Counted from the first letter of the stretch, positions 45,443 through 53,899 are shown. The stretch is DNA of 64,000 bases from Mesorhizobium hawassense (GCF_003289945.1 NZ_QMBP01000013.1:62001-126000); one strand, 5' to 3'. The notes: generated from the letters alone by a model not told the origin. Translations and numbers: made by a program.

Positions 45443-46327
45443 CTATCTTGAATTTTCGGCAATTCGCGACAGGAGCCAGCGGCGAAAATCCTGCTCGGCG
45501 CCGGACAGCCGCGATGATGACGGTCTTGTCAGGAAATGGCCCGATGGGCTCGACAGCTCGAAATCCGAAAGCCTGACGAGCGTATTGTCCCTGAGCGCGG
45601 CGTCGACCAGCGGCCGGGAGCCCAGCAGTGCTCCGGCGCCGGCCTTCGCCGCTTCCATGGCGGCGACGAAACTGTCGAAGCGATGCGAGCGCCGGGAATG
45701 GCCGGCAAGCGCCGCGGCCGCAAACCATTCAGCCCACATCTCGCGCGCGCCGGCGACCAGAAGCAACGGCAACGATGTCCAGTCACCATCGCGGGCGAGC
45801 GTCGGCGCCGCGACCGGGACAAGCCGCTCGACGGTCAGCCGGTCGGCTTCGCGCCCGGGAAAGGATCCGTTGCCGAAGCGTATGTCGAGCGCCGAGCCCG
45901 GCTGGTCGTAGTCGGTCGGCCGGTGGATGGTCACCAGGTCGAGCCTGACCCGCGGCAGCGCCTTGGCCAGGTCGGGAAGGGCCGGGACCAACACCAGCAG
46001 CGCGAAGGAGATGGGAACGCGGATGCTGACGGTCTGTACGGCGCGAGGCTCGAACAGCTCGTTCGTGCTGTTGCCGATGGTCGCGAATGCCGACTGGATG
46101 TGGGGCAGGTAGGCCGCGCCCTCCGGTGACAGGGCCACGCCGCGCGCTAGCCGCGCGAACAGTCGCGTCTTGAGTCGCTCTTCCAAAAAGCGGATGTGCT
46201 GGCTGACGGCGGCCTGGGTGAGCCCGAGCTCGGTCGCCGCGGCGGTGAAATTCGACAGGCGCGCGGCTGCCTCGAAACTGCGCAGCCAGTCGAGAGGAGG
46301 CATCGTATCGAACGCCTTTCCAGCCAT
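45443..46327 (-). CDS. LysR-family regulator (GcvA-like)
   Basis: A 294 aa regulator. The N-terminal helix-turn-helix includes LDWLRSFEAAARLSNFTAAATELGLTQAAVSQHIRFLEERL, followed by a type 2 periplasmic-binding-like effector domain. It is divergent from the two-gene phosphonate-type operon, with an ATAATT-TG-AATTAT box between, and probably activates it in response to the substrate or an intermediate. Confidence 0.9.
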   Translation of the reverse strand: MAGKAFDTMPPLDWLRSFEAAARLSNFTAAATELGLTQAAVSQHIRFLEERLKTRLFARLARGVALSPEGAAYLPHIQSAFATIGNSTNELFEPRAVQTVSIRVPISFALLVLVPALPDLAKALPRVRLDLVTIHRPTDYDQPGSALDIRFGNGSFPGREADRLTVERLVPVAAPTLARDGDWTSLPLLLVAGAREMWAEWFAAAALAGHSRRSHRFDSFVAAMEAAKAGAGALLGSRPLVDAALRDNTLVRLSDFELSSPSGHFLTRPSSSRLSGAEQDFRRWLLSRIAENSR

Positions 46328-46357
46328 CAGAAATTCAGTGCCATTACCCGAAAAACG

Positions 46358-46371
46358 ATAATTTGAATTAT
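46358..46371. promoter_or_regulatory. Candidate LysR-type binding box
   Basis: ATAATT-TG-AATTAT is a perfect 14-bp palindrome in the intergenic region between the LysR gene and the divergent dioxygenase gene. Its AT-rich symmetric form resembles the ATA..TAT cores of LysR sites. Confidence 0.5.
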
Positions 46372-46438
46372 GCCTTCAACGACGTCAGTTTGCAATCCGT
46401 GCTCGCAACGGCGAGTAGAAGATGGGAGTTTCCGGAAC

Positions 46439-47590
46439 ATGCTGACAAGGGTAACGCTGGGCGACGGTGGGCGAACGATCGAGCTTGGCTGGCAGGATGG
46501 AGCGAGTAGCCGCTTCCATGCCATGTGGCTGCGCGACAATGCGCTCGACGACAAGACGCGCAGTGCCGGCAACGGCCAGCGGCTGATCACCATCCTCGAT
46601 ATTCCCTCCGAGACGCGGATCGGCGCGGCCGCGATCAAGGGCGAGGTGCTCGAAGTCACCTTCGTTCCGGAAGGCAAGACCGTCGGCTTTCCCGCAGGCT
46701 GGCTGTGCAGCCATGTCTACGACTGCCAGGAGGCTCGCCAACCTGGCTGGACGGGCGGCGACATACGGCGCTGGACGAAAGCCATGATGCAGAATTCCGT
46801 GCCGCGCGCGGCCTATACCGAGGCCAGCCGCGACGGCAATGTGCTGCGGCAATGGTTGGCCGCGGTGCGCAGTTACGGCTTTGCCGTCATGGACGGCCTG
46901 CCCGCCGAATCCGGCGCGCTGTGCAAGGTCGCCGATCTCTTCGGCTATATCAGGGAGACCAATTACGGGCGCTGGTTCGAGGTGCGCGCCGAGGTCAATC
47001 CGAACAATCTCGCCTACACCAATCTCGGGCTGCAGGCGCATACCGACAATCCCTACCGCGACCCGGTGCCGACGCTGCAGATTCTCGCCTGCATCGAGAA
47101 CACGGTCGAGGGCGGCGAATCCAGCGTCGTCGACGGGTTTGCTGTGGCGGCAGCGCTGCAGGCCGAAAACCCCGAGGGCTTCCGGCTGCTCTGTTCCTAT
47201 CCGGCGCGCTTCGAATATGCCGGCTCGTCGGGCGTGCGGCTGCAGTCCAAGCGGCCGATGATCGAACTCGGGCCCGATGGCGAGCTGATCTGCATCCGCT
47301 TCAACAACCGCTCGCTGGCGCCGGTCGTCGACGTGCCGTTCGCCGAGATGGACACTTACTACGCGGCCTATCGCCGGTTCGCCGAACTGATCGAGGATCC
47401 GGCTTTCGAGGTGACCTTCAAGCTCGAGGCGGGGCAATCCTTCATCGTCGACAACACGCGCGTCATGCATGCGCGCAAGGCGTTTTCGGGCAGCGGCAAG
47501 CGTTGGCTGCAAGGCTGCTACGCCGACAAGGATGGCCTGCTGTCGACGCTGGCCGCGATCGAGCACGGTTTCAAGGAGGCTGCCGAATGA
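46439..47590 (+). CDS. tmpA: TmpA-type 2-oxoglutarate dioxygenase (GBBH-like)
   Basis: Non-heme iron 2-oxoglutarate oxygenase of 383 aa. An N-terminal DUF971/GBBH_N domain (FHAMWLRDNALDD, VGFPAGWLCSHVYDCQ) precedes a TauD-type jelly roll with iron ligands in LQAHTDNPY (His-x-Asp) and VMHARKAF (His). The 2-oxoglutarate Arg is probably in GSGKRWLQGCY. On its own it would be called gamma-butyrobetaine hydroxylase. The next gene, overlapping by four bases, is a PhnZ/TmpB-type oxygenase, so I read it as TmpA, which hydroxylates 2-trimethylaminoethylphosphonate. The ATG beginning MLTRVTLG fits the family; an upstream ATG lacks a ribosome site. Confidence 0.8.
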   Translation: MLTRVTLGDGGRTIELGWQDGASSRFHAMWLRDNALDDKTRSAGNGQRLITILDIPSETRIGAAAIKGEVLEVTFVPEGKTVGFPAGWLCSHVYDCQEARQPGWTGGDIRRWTKAMMQNSVPRAAYTEASRDGNVLRQWLAAVRSYGFAVMDGLPAESGALCKVADLFGYIRETNYGRWFEVRAEVNPNNLAYTNLGLQAHTDNPYRDPVPTLQILACIENTVEGGESSVVDGFAVAAALQAENPEGFRLLCSYPARFEYAGSSGVRLQSKRPMIELGPDGELICIRFNNRSLAPVVDVPFAEMDTYYAAYRRFAELIEDPAFEVTFKLEAGQSFIVDNTRVMHARKAFSGSGKRWLQGCYADKDGLLSTLAAIEHGFKEAAE

Positions 47591-48177
47591 ACCCGAGCGA
47601 ATTGAACGCCGGCAACATCGTCGAGTTCATCGCCGACATCTTCGAGCGCCGCGGCGCCGAATCCTATCTTGGCGAACCGGTGACCATGTCGGAGCATATG
47701 CTGCAGGGCGCGTGGCTGGCCGAGCAGGACGGCGCGCCGGAAGAACTGGTGGCGGCAGCACTGCTGCACGACATCGGCCACTACACCAGCGAGTTCGGCA
47801 CCTATTCGCCCGACGACGTCGAGGACAAGCACCATGACGAGGCGGGCGGCGAGGTGCTTGCGCCTTTCTTTCCGCCGGTCATCGTCGAATGCGTGCGGCT
47901 CCACGTCTCGGCCAAACGCTATCTGTGCGCTACCGATCCGACCTATTTCGGCAAGCTGTCGCCGGCCTCGGTGCACACGCTGTCGCTGCAGGGCGGGCCG
48001 ATGAGTGCCGAGGAAGTGGCCGAGTTCCGCAGCAATCCATTCCACGACGAAGCGGTGCGCGTGCGCATCTGGGACGAGGGCGGCAAGGTCGCCGACATGA
48101 AGACGCGCGCCTTTCGGGACTACATGCCGTTGCTGGAGCGCGTGGTGAAAAAGTTCGCGGCGGAAAAGGCTGCGTAG
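47587..48177 (+). CDS. tmpB: TmpB/PhnZ-type HD-domain diiron oxygenase
   Basis: A 196 aa HD-fold protein that would cleave the C-P bond of a hydroxylated phosphonate with oxygen. The ligand set of the mixed-valence diiron group is present: His37, His61-Asp62 (LLHDIGHY), His83, His106 and Asp163. Lys110 lies four residues after His106, and Tyr27/Glu30 (YLGE) match the Tyr-x-x-Glu that caps the PhnZ active site. Ordinary HD phosphohydrolases lack this Tyr/Glu pair. Together with the preceding dioxygenase, the likely products are glycine betaine and phosphate, or glycine if the substrate is the non-methylated aminoethylphosphonate. The start overlaps the previous stop (ATGA). Confidence 0.82.
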   Translation: MNPSELNAGNIVEFIADIFERRGAESYLGEPVTMSEHMLQGAWLAEQDGAPEELVAAALLHDIGHYTSEFGTYSPDDVEDKHHDEAGGEVLAPFFPPVIVECVRLHVSAKRYLCATDPTYFGKLSPASVHTLSLQGGPMSAEEVAEFRSNPFHDEAVRVRIWDEGGKVADMKTRAFRDYMPLLERVVKKFAAEKAA

Positions 48178-48204
48178 AGGGCGGCGCAGCCTGGAGGGAG
48201 AGCT

Positions 48205-48390
48205 ATGTGTTTCTGCTTCGACGGCGAACACGCATTGGTGACATATCAGCCGGATGGATGCAGAGAATTCCTGCCGGCCGAAAGCGCTGGCGCATCAGAT
48301 GAAGGCAGAGCATTGTCGACCGTTCAGCAAAGGCGAGGCAAGCGCGACGCCTTTGCTGGAAAGGGTTCGGAAGTCGTCTATCCCTTGTGA
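48205..48390 (+). CDS. Possible small ORF, 61 aa
   Basis: A short frame beginning MCFCFDGEHALV, with an unusually good ribosome site (GGAGGGAG, six bases before the ATG). It follows the phosphonate pair by 27 bases. The sequence matches nothing I know, becomes Arg/Gln/Lys-rich toward the end, and its last codons overlap the 3' end of the convergent monooxygenase gene. It may be a remnant of a third operon gene or a chance frame. Confidence 0.25.
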   Translation: MCFCFDGEHALVTYQPDGCREFLPAESAGASDEGRALSTVQQRRGKRDAFAGKGSEVVYPL

Positions 48391-50180
48391 TGAACTTCTT
48401 GCAGTCCATAGACCGGCGTCGCGATGCCTTCCTGCCTGGCCTTCAGCTGCAGCGACAGGAACTGCGAATAATGGCGCGACTGGTGCAGGTTGCCGCCGTG
48501 GAACCAGAGCGCTTCCTGCTGCGTCGGCTTCCACATATTGCGCAGTTCGCCTTCCCAGGGGCCGGGATCCTTGGTGGTACTCGAACCCAGGCCCCAGCAT
48601 TTGCCGACCTTGTCGGCCACCTCTTTTGAGATGAGATCCGCCGCCCAGCCGTTCATCGACCCGTAGCCGGTCGCGTAGACGATGAGATCGGCCGGCAATT
48701 CGGTGCCGTCGCTGAGCAGCACCGAATGCGCCTTGATCTCCGTAACGTCGACGCCGCTCTTCAGCTTGATCGAACCGTCGATGATCAGCTGCGAGGCGCC
48801 GACATCGATGTAGTAGCCGGAGCCGCGCCTCAGATATTTCATGAACAGGCCGGACTCGTCATCGCCCCAGTCGAGCATGAAGCCAGCCTTCTCCAATCCT
48901 TTATAGAAGGCCGCGTCGCGCTTCTTCATCTCGGCATAGGCCGGGATCTGGAACTCGTGCAGGATCTTGTAGGGCAGCGAGGCGAAGATCAGGTCGGCCT
49001 TGGCGGTGGTGATGCCGTTCTGCACCGCCTGCTCGGAGTAGAGCGAGCCCAGGCCGATCTCCATCAACGTGTCCGATCTGGAGATATGGGTGCTTGAGCG
49101 CTGGACCATGGTGACGTCGGCGCCGGCTTCCCAAAGCGCTGCCGATATGTCGTGAGCGGAGTTGTTCGAACCGATCACCACTGCCTTCTTGCCGACATAG
49201 GCGTCGGGGCCGGGATGCTGCGAGGAGTGGTGCTGGTCGCCCTTGAAGTTTTCCATGCCTTTGAATTTGGGCAGGTTGGCCTTGGCGGACATGCCGGTGG
49301 CCAGCACCAGCTGCTTTGGCTTCAGCGTGATGTCCTTGCCGTCGCGACGCACCACGACGGTCCATTCCTTCTTCTTGTCGTCATAGGACGCGCTCCTGGC
49401 CTCGGTCGACGACCAGTAGTTCAGCTCCATGACCTTGGTGTACATCTCCAGCCAGTCGCCGATCTTGTCCTTGGGCGAGAAGACCGGCCAGTTCCTGGGG
49501 AAGTCGATATAGGGCAGGTGATCGTACCAGACCGGGTCATGCAGGCAGAGCGACTTGTAGCGCTTGCGCCAGCTGTCGCCGGCGCGCTCGTTCTTCTCGA
49601 CGATGATGGTCGGCACGCCGAGTTGCCTGAGCCGCGCGCCGAGCGCGATGCCGCCCTGGCCGCCGCCGATGATCACGGTGTAGGGCTGCGTCTTGAAGCC
49701 GAGTTCCGCCGCTTCCTTCTCGCGCTCTTCCTTCCAGGTTGGACGGTTCTTGCCGGAGCCGTGCTTGGCGCCCATCGGCCGCGCGAAACCCGCCGGCTCT
49801 TCATGGCCTTTCAATTCGGCCATGGTGGTCAACAATGTCCAGATCTTGCCGTCCTTCAGCCTGATATGGCCGAAGCCGCGCGCCACCTCCGTCTCGAAGC
49901 TGATCCAGCCGTCGATAAGCCCGTCCGTCTCGGTGGCGTCCTCGCCCTTGGCGATGGCGAAATGCGAGGGCTTCGTCTTCGACAATTGGCTCTTCAGCAT
50001 GTCGCGGACCTGGTCGCGGCCCTCCATGGTCTTGATGTTCCAGGTGAAGGTGACGAGGTCGCGCCAGTAGCAGTCTTCCTGGAAACAACCGACGGCCTTG
50101 TCTATGTCGCCGGCGGCAAGGGCGCCGCCGAATGTATCGAGCAGGTCGGACAGCTTTTTGTTGGGAGCTTTGTCGAGCAT
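48378..50180 (-). CDS. FAD/NADPH flavin monooxygenase with SnoaL-like N-terminus
   Basis: A 600 aa class B-type flavoprotein. The first ~125 residues look like an NTF2/SnoaL-like domain (FGGALAAGDIDKAVGCFQEDCYWRDLV). The rest is an FMO-type enzyme with the FAD fingerprint VIIGGGQGGIALGARL, the NADPH fingerprint VVIGSNNSAHDISAAL and a late LIVYATGYGSM. Fused proteins of this kind are common in rhizobia and fungi and are often called putative monooxygenases; the substrate is unknown. The ATG follows GGAGGAAATT. Being convergent with tmpAB, it is probably not part of that pathway. Confidence 0.88.
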   Translation of the reverse strand: MLDKAPNKKLSDLLDTFGGALAAGDIDKAVGCFQEDCYWRDLVTFTWNIKTMEGRDQVRDMLKSQLSKTKPSHFAIAKGEDATETDGLIDGWISFETEVARGFGHIRLKDGKIWTLLTTMAELKGHEEPAGFARPMGAKHGSGKNRPTWKEEREKEAAELGFKTQPYTVIIGGGQGGIALGARLRQLGVPTIIVEKNERAGDSWRKRYKSLCLHDPVWYDHLPYIDFPRNWPVFSPKDKIGDWLEMYTKVMELNYWSSTEARSASYDDKKKEWTVVVRRDGKDITLKPKQLVLATGMSAKANLPKFKGMENFKGDQHHSSQHPGPDAYVGKKAVVIGSNNSAHDISAALWEAGADVTMVQRSSTHISRSDTLMEIGLGSLYSEQAVQNGITTAKADLIFASLPYKILHEFQIPAYAEMKKRDAAFYKGLEKAGFMLDWGDDESGLFMKYLRRGSGYYIDVGASQLIIDGSIKLKSGVDVTEIKAHSVLLSDGTELPADLIVYATGYGSMNGWAADLISKEVADKVGKCWGLGSSTTKDPGPWEGELRNMWKPTQQEALWFHGGNLHQSRHYSQFLSLQLKARQEGIATPVYGLQEVHHKG

Positions 50181-50414
50181 GAATTTCCTCCGGGATTAGC
50201 AACGCTTCTTGGTCGAGCGGATGTGACCGGGCGGGGCGGTCCGGCATGGACGAAGTATCCCGTCAAAAGCTTCGCCGCGTCACGCCCTCCAATAGTTTGA
50301 CGTATTTTCAAGGCCTTATCGGAAACCCGGTCGGCTATTGCCGGTCAATGGCCGGAGCGAACGCTCTACAAAAGCCGCCAGCTTCATTCGCGTTCATGCC
50401 ATTCAGATTGACCG

Positions 50415-50443
50415 TTGACAGGGGCGCGAAACCAACCTTATTG
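50415..50443 (+). promoter_or_regulatory. Promoter of the ilvB leader
   Basis: TTGACA, a 17-base spacer and TTATTG match a housekeeping sigma promoter well. The expected transcription start, 6-8 bases after the -10 box, falls about three bases before the leader peptide ATG, so the leader mRNA would be almost leaderless. Confidence 0.65.
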
Positions 50444-50452
50444 TCCGCGACC

Positions 50453-50503
50453 ATGAAAACGGCACTCATTCTCGTAGGCAGGCGCGTGGGCAAGGCGGTG
50501 TAA
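50453..50503 (+). CDS. ilvB leader peptide, 16 aa
   Basis: MKTALILVGRRVGKAV, with six residues from Leu, Ile and Val, is the expected control peptide for the branched-chain pathway. It is followed by a stem (GGCGG/CCGCC across its stop), an alternative region, and a terminator before ilvB. Ribosome stalling at Leu, Ile or Val codons when charged tRNA is scarce would block the terminator. This is inferred from the layout. Confidence 0.75.
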   Translation: MKTALILVGRRVGKAV

Positions 50504-50537
50504 CCGCCGGGCGAAAACCTCCCATGCGCATCACACA

Positions 50538-50559
50538 GGCTCCCTCGGGGGCCTTTTTT
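50538..50559 (+). terminator. Attenuator terminator upstream of ilvB
   Basis: GGCTCC-CTCG-GGGGCC is a 6-bp stem with one G-U pair followed by TTTTTT. It lies between the leader peptide and the ilvB start, where a terminator makes sense only as an attenuator. Confidence 0.75.
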
Positions 50560-50623
50560 ATTGCCTGAAATCCAACTAAACGACCAGCAAACGCCAGACG
50601 GCGGACAGTACGGGACCAGACCG

Positions 50624-52405
50624 ATGAGCAATGGACAGAACGAGCGGCGCGAAATGACGGGCGCCGAAATGGTGGTGCAGGCGCTGAAGGACAATGGCGT
50701 CAAGCATGTCTTCGGGTACCCGGGCGGCGCCGTTCTCCCGATCTACGATGAAATTTTTCAACAGGACGAGGTCGAGCACATTCTGGTCCGGCACGAGCAG
50801 GGCGCCGGCCACGCCGCCGAAGGCTATGCGCGCTCGACCGGCAAGGCAGGCGTGCTGCTGGTCACGTCCGGTCCCGGCGCCACCAATGCGGTGACACCGC
50901 TGCAGGACGCGCTGATGGATTCCATTCCGCTGGTCTGCCTCACCGGCCAGGTGCCGACCTCGCTGATCGGCTCCGACGCCTTCCAGGAATGCGACACGGT
51001 CGGCATCACGCGGCCCTGCACCAAGCACAACTGGCTGGTGAAGGACGTCAACGAGCTCGCCGCCACCATCCATGAAGCCTTTCATGTCGCGACCACCGGT
51101 CGCCCCGGCCCGGTCGTGGTCGACATTCCGAAGGACGTGCAGTTCGCCAAGGGCATTTACGTGCCGCCGCAGACGGCGCCGCGCACCAGCTACCAGCCGA
51201 AGGTCCAGGGCGACCTGGAAAAGATCAAGGCCGCGGTCGAGCTGATGGCCGGCGCCAAGAAGCCGATCATCTATTCGGGCGGCGGCGTCATCAATTCCGG
51301 CCCGGAAGCAAGCCATCTGCTGCGCGAGCTCGTCGATCTCACCGGCTTCCCGATCACCTCGACGCTGATGGGTCTCGGCGCCTATCCGGCATCGGGCAAG
51401 AACTGGGTCGGCATGCTGGGCATGCACGGCACCTATGAAGCCAACATGGCGATGCATGATTGCGACGTGATGATCTGCATCGGCGCGCGCTTCGACGACC
51501 GCATCACCGGCCGGCTCACAGCCTTTTCGCCGAACTCGAAGAAGATCCATATCGATATCGATCCGTCCTCGATCAACAAGAACGTCCACACCGATGTGCC
51601 GATCATTGGCGATGTCGGCCGCGTGCTGGAGGACCTGGTGCGGCTGTGGCGGGCGACCGCCAAGACCGACAAGAAGGCGCTCTATCCATGGTGGGAGCAG
51701 ATCGCGAAATGGCGCGCCAGGGATTCGCTCGCCTACAAGATGAACAACGACGTCATCATGCCGCAATATGCGATCCAGCGGCTCTACGCGCTGACCAAGG
51801 ATATGGACACCTACATCACCACCGAGGTGGGCCAGCACCAGATGTGGGCGGCGCAGCACTATCACTTCGACAAGCCGAACCGCTGGATGACCTCCGGTGG
51901 GCTGGGCACGATGGGCTACGGCCTGCCGGCCGCGCTCGGCGTGCAGATCGCGCATCCCGATGCGCTGGTCATCGACATCGCCGGCGATGCCTCGGTGCAG
52001 ATGACGATGCAGGAGATGAGCTCGGCGGTGCAGTATGAGGCGCCGATCAAGATCTTCATCCTGAACAACCAGTATATGGGCATGGTGCGGCAGTGGCAGC
52101 AGCTGCTGCACGGCAACCGCCTGTCGCATTCCTACACCGAGGCGATGCCGGATTTCGTCAAGCTGGCGGAAGCCTATGGCGGCCACGGCATCCGCTGCGA
52201 CAAGCCGGACGAGCTCGACGACGCGATCCGGGAGATGATCTCGGTGAAGAAGCCGGTGCTGTTCGACTGCCGCGTGGCGACTCTGGCCAACTGCTTCCCG
52301 ATGATCCCGTCCGGCAAGGCGCATAACGAGATGCTTCTGCCCGACGAGGCCACCGACGAGGCAGTGGCCAATGCCATCGATGCCAAGGGCAGGGAACTGG
52401 TGTAG
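50624..52405 (+). CDS. ilvB: Acetolactate synthase, large subunit
   Basis: Thiamine-diphosphate enzyme that makes acetolactate or acetohydroxybutyrate, the first common step to valine, leucine and isoleucine. It is 593 aa. The N-terminal FGYPGGAVLPIYDEI and HEQGAGHAAEGYARS hold the catalytic Glu; the TPP/Mg site is GDASVQMTMQEMSS followed by NNQYMGMVRQWQ. The ATG beginning MSNGQNERRE follows GGGACC; the upstream TTG in the same frame sits on the attenuator tail and is unlikely. ilvN follows 83 bases later. Confidence 0.95.
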   Translation: MSNGQNERREMTGAEMVVQALKDNGVKHVFGYPGGAVLPIYDEIFQQDEVEHILVRHEQGAGHAAEGYARSTGKAGVLLVTSGPGATNAVTPLQDALMDSIPLVCLTGQVPTSLIGSDAFQECDTVGITRPCTKHNWLVKDVNELAATIHEAFHVATTGRPGPVVVDIPKDVQFAKGIYVPPQTAPRTSYQPKVQGDLEKIKAAVELMAGAKKPIIYSGGGVINSGPEASHLLRELVDLTGFPITSTLMGLGAYPASGKNWVGMLGMHGTYEANMAMHDCDVMICIGARFDDRITGRLTAFSPNSKKIHIDIDPSSINKNVHTDVPIIGDVGRVLEDLVRLWRATAKTDKKALYPWWEQIAKWRARDSLAYKMNNDVIMPQYAIQRLYALTKDMDTYITTEVGQHQMWAAQHYHFDKPNRWMTSGGLGTMGYGLPAALGVQIAHPDALVIDIAGDASVQMTMQEMSSAVQYEAPIKIFILNNQYMGMVRQWQQLLHGNRLSHSYTEAMPDFVKLAEAYGGHGIRCDKPDELDDAIREMISVKKPVLFDCRVATLANCFPMIPSGKAHNEMLLPDEATDEAVANAIDAKGRELV

Positions 52406-52488
52406 GCAGCCACAAAGGCGGGGCTGTCGCGAGAAAGCCGTGCGCAAACAGAGAATTAGCTCAAAAGTCTGAAATCGAGATTCACGTC

Positions 52489-53064
52489 ATGAACGCACAG
52501 CACCTTCAACCGACCGGCTCCGCCTATTTCATCGCCAAGGAAACCGAGAAGCCGGAAACGCATACGCTTTCCGTGCTGGTCGACAATGAACCGGGCGTGC
52601 TTGCCCGCGTCATCGGCCTGTTCTCCGGGCGCGGCTACAACATCGAAAGCCTGACCGTCTCCGAGACCGAGCACGAGAAGCATCTGTCGCGCATCACCAT
52701 CGTGACGCGCGGCACGCCGCATGTGATGGAGCAGATCAAACATCAGCTCGAGCGCATCGTTCCGGTGCACCGGGTGGTCGACCTGACCGTGCGCTCGCAT
52801 GAGCTTGGCCAGGAGCGGCCGCTGGAGCGCGAGCTGGCGCTGGTCAAGGTCGCCGGCACCGGCGATGCCCGTGTCGAGGCGCTTCGCCTCGCCGATGCCT
52901 TCCGCGCCTCGGTCATCGACGCCAACACCGAGCATTTCATCTTCGAGATCACCGGCAAAGGCTCCAAGCTCGACCAGTTCATCGCCATCATGAAGCCGCT
53001 CGGCCTGGTCGAGATCTGCCGCACCGGCGTCGCCGCGATGAACCGCGGCCCGCAGGGAATGTGA
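52489..53064 (+). CDS. ilvN: Acetolactate synthase, small regulatory subunit
   Basis: A 191 aa regulatory partner of IlvB. The N-terminal ACT domain (TLSVLVDNEPGVLARVIGLFSGRGYNIESLTV) binds valine for feedback inhibition, and the C-terminal domain follows (ALVKVAGTGDARVEALRLADAF, ITGKGSKLDQFIAIMKPLG). Its stop codon is part of a small hairpin. Confidence 0.95.
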   Translation: MNAQHLQPTGSAYFIAKETEKPETHTLSVLVDNEPGVLARVIGLFSGRGYNIESLTVSETEHEKHLSRITIVTRGTPHVMEQIKHQLERIVPVHRVVDLTVRSHELGQERPLERELALVKVAGTGDARVEALRLADAFRASVIDANTEHFIFEITGKGSKLDQFIAIMKPLGLVEICRTGVAAMNRGPQGM

Positions 53065-53094
53065 TCGGGGGCGATCAGTCCGTTTTCAGCTTTT
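53062..53094 (+). terminator. Weak terminator after ilvN
   Basis: TGATCG-GGGG-CGATCA forms a perfect 6-bp stem beginning at the ilvN stop, followed by T-rich sequence (CGTTTTCAGCTTTT) rather than one uninterrupted run. Confidence 0.4.
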
Positions 53095-53171
53095 GGTCCG
53101 GCCGTTGCCCGCTTCTGGCTTTTGCGCGTTTGCTAAAAGGACAGTAGAGCTGACATATCTGGGAGGATATC

Positions 53172-53768
53172 ATGTCGGCTGACGCCTTCCTTGGCCTTTT
53201 GGTCTATGCCCTCGTGACCTCGATCACGCCGGGGCCGAACAATTTCATGCTGCTGGCGTCCGGCGTCAATTTCGGCATCGTCAGGACGATTCCGCATATG
53301 CTGGGCATCAGCATCGGCTTCTTCGTCCTGCTGCTTGCCGTGGGCTTCGGCCTAGGCGCGGTGCTCACGGCGGTGCCTGCGCTGCATACCGCGCTGAAGG
53401 TCGCGGGCGCGGCCTATCTGCTCTGCCTTGCCTGGAAGATCGCGAAGTCGCGTTCGCTGAGCGGCAAGGGCGAGGCGGAAGCGAAGCCGATGCGTTTCAT
53501 CGACGCGGCGGCCTTCCAGTGGGTGAACCCCAAGGCGTGGGTGATGGCGATCACCGCCATGGCCGTCTACACCAACGTCGACCATCCGTTCGTCTCGGTG
53601 GTGCTGATCTCCGCTGCCTTCGCCATCGTCAACCTGCCCAGCGTCTCCATCTGGGCCGGTTTCGGCACGGCGCTGCGCGGTTTCCTGTCGGATCCCGTGC
53701 GGCTGAGATGGTTCAACATCGCCATGGGCATATTGCTCGCGGCTACTCTGTGGCCGATGCTCCGTTAG
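53172..53768 (+). CDS. LysE/RhtB-family amino-acid exporter
   Basis: A 198 aa membrane protein with about six spans. The N-terminal LLVYALVTSITPGPNNFMLLASGVNFG is the family signature, followed by HMLGISIGFFVLLLAVGFGLG and FQWVNPKAWVMAITAM. It would export an amino acid or derivative. GGGAGGATATC precedes the ATG. The position after ilvBN may or may not be meaningful; it has its own upstream gap of about 105 bases. Confidence 0.9.
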   Translation: MSADAFLGLLVYALVTSITPGPNNFMLLASGVNFGIVRTIPHMLGISIGFFVLLLAVGFGLGAVLTAVPALHTALKVAGAAYLLCLAWKIAKSRSLSGKGEAEAKPMRFIDAAAFQWVNPKAWVMAITAMAVYTNVDHPFVSVVLISAAFAIVNLPSVSIWAGFGTALRGFLSDPVRLRWFNIAMGILLAATLWPMLR

Positions 53769-53775
53769 ATGCGTC

Positions 53776-53899
53776 GATATTCAGGTGAGGCCGGTCTGCA
53801 AACGCTGGCTTTCTGCGCTTCCGGTGCTCACGTACGAAAAGTACGCTCCGCTCCGGTTCTCGAAAGCCACCGTTTTCGACTCGGCCTGACCTGAATCTC
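53776..53899. repeat. Long palindromic intergenic repeat, copy B
   Basis: About 124 bp with arms ATTCAGGTGAGGCCG and CGGCCTGACCTGAAT. The core matches copy A near 42.4 kb: CTTCCGGTGCTCACG, a small hairpin GTAC-GAAAA-GTAC, GCTCCGCTCCGG and TTCTCGAAAGCCAC. Between the copies the small stem changes from GGAC/GTCC to GTAC/GTAC, so pairing is kept. It begins a few bases after the LysE-type gene. Confidence 0.75.
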
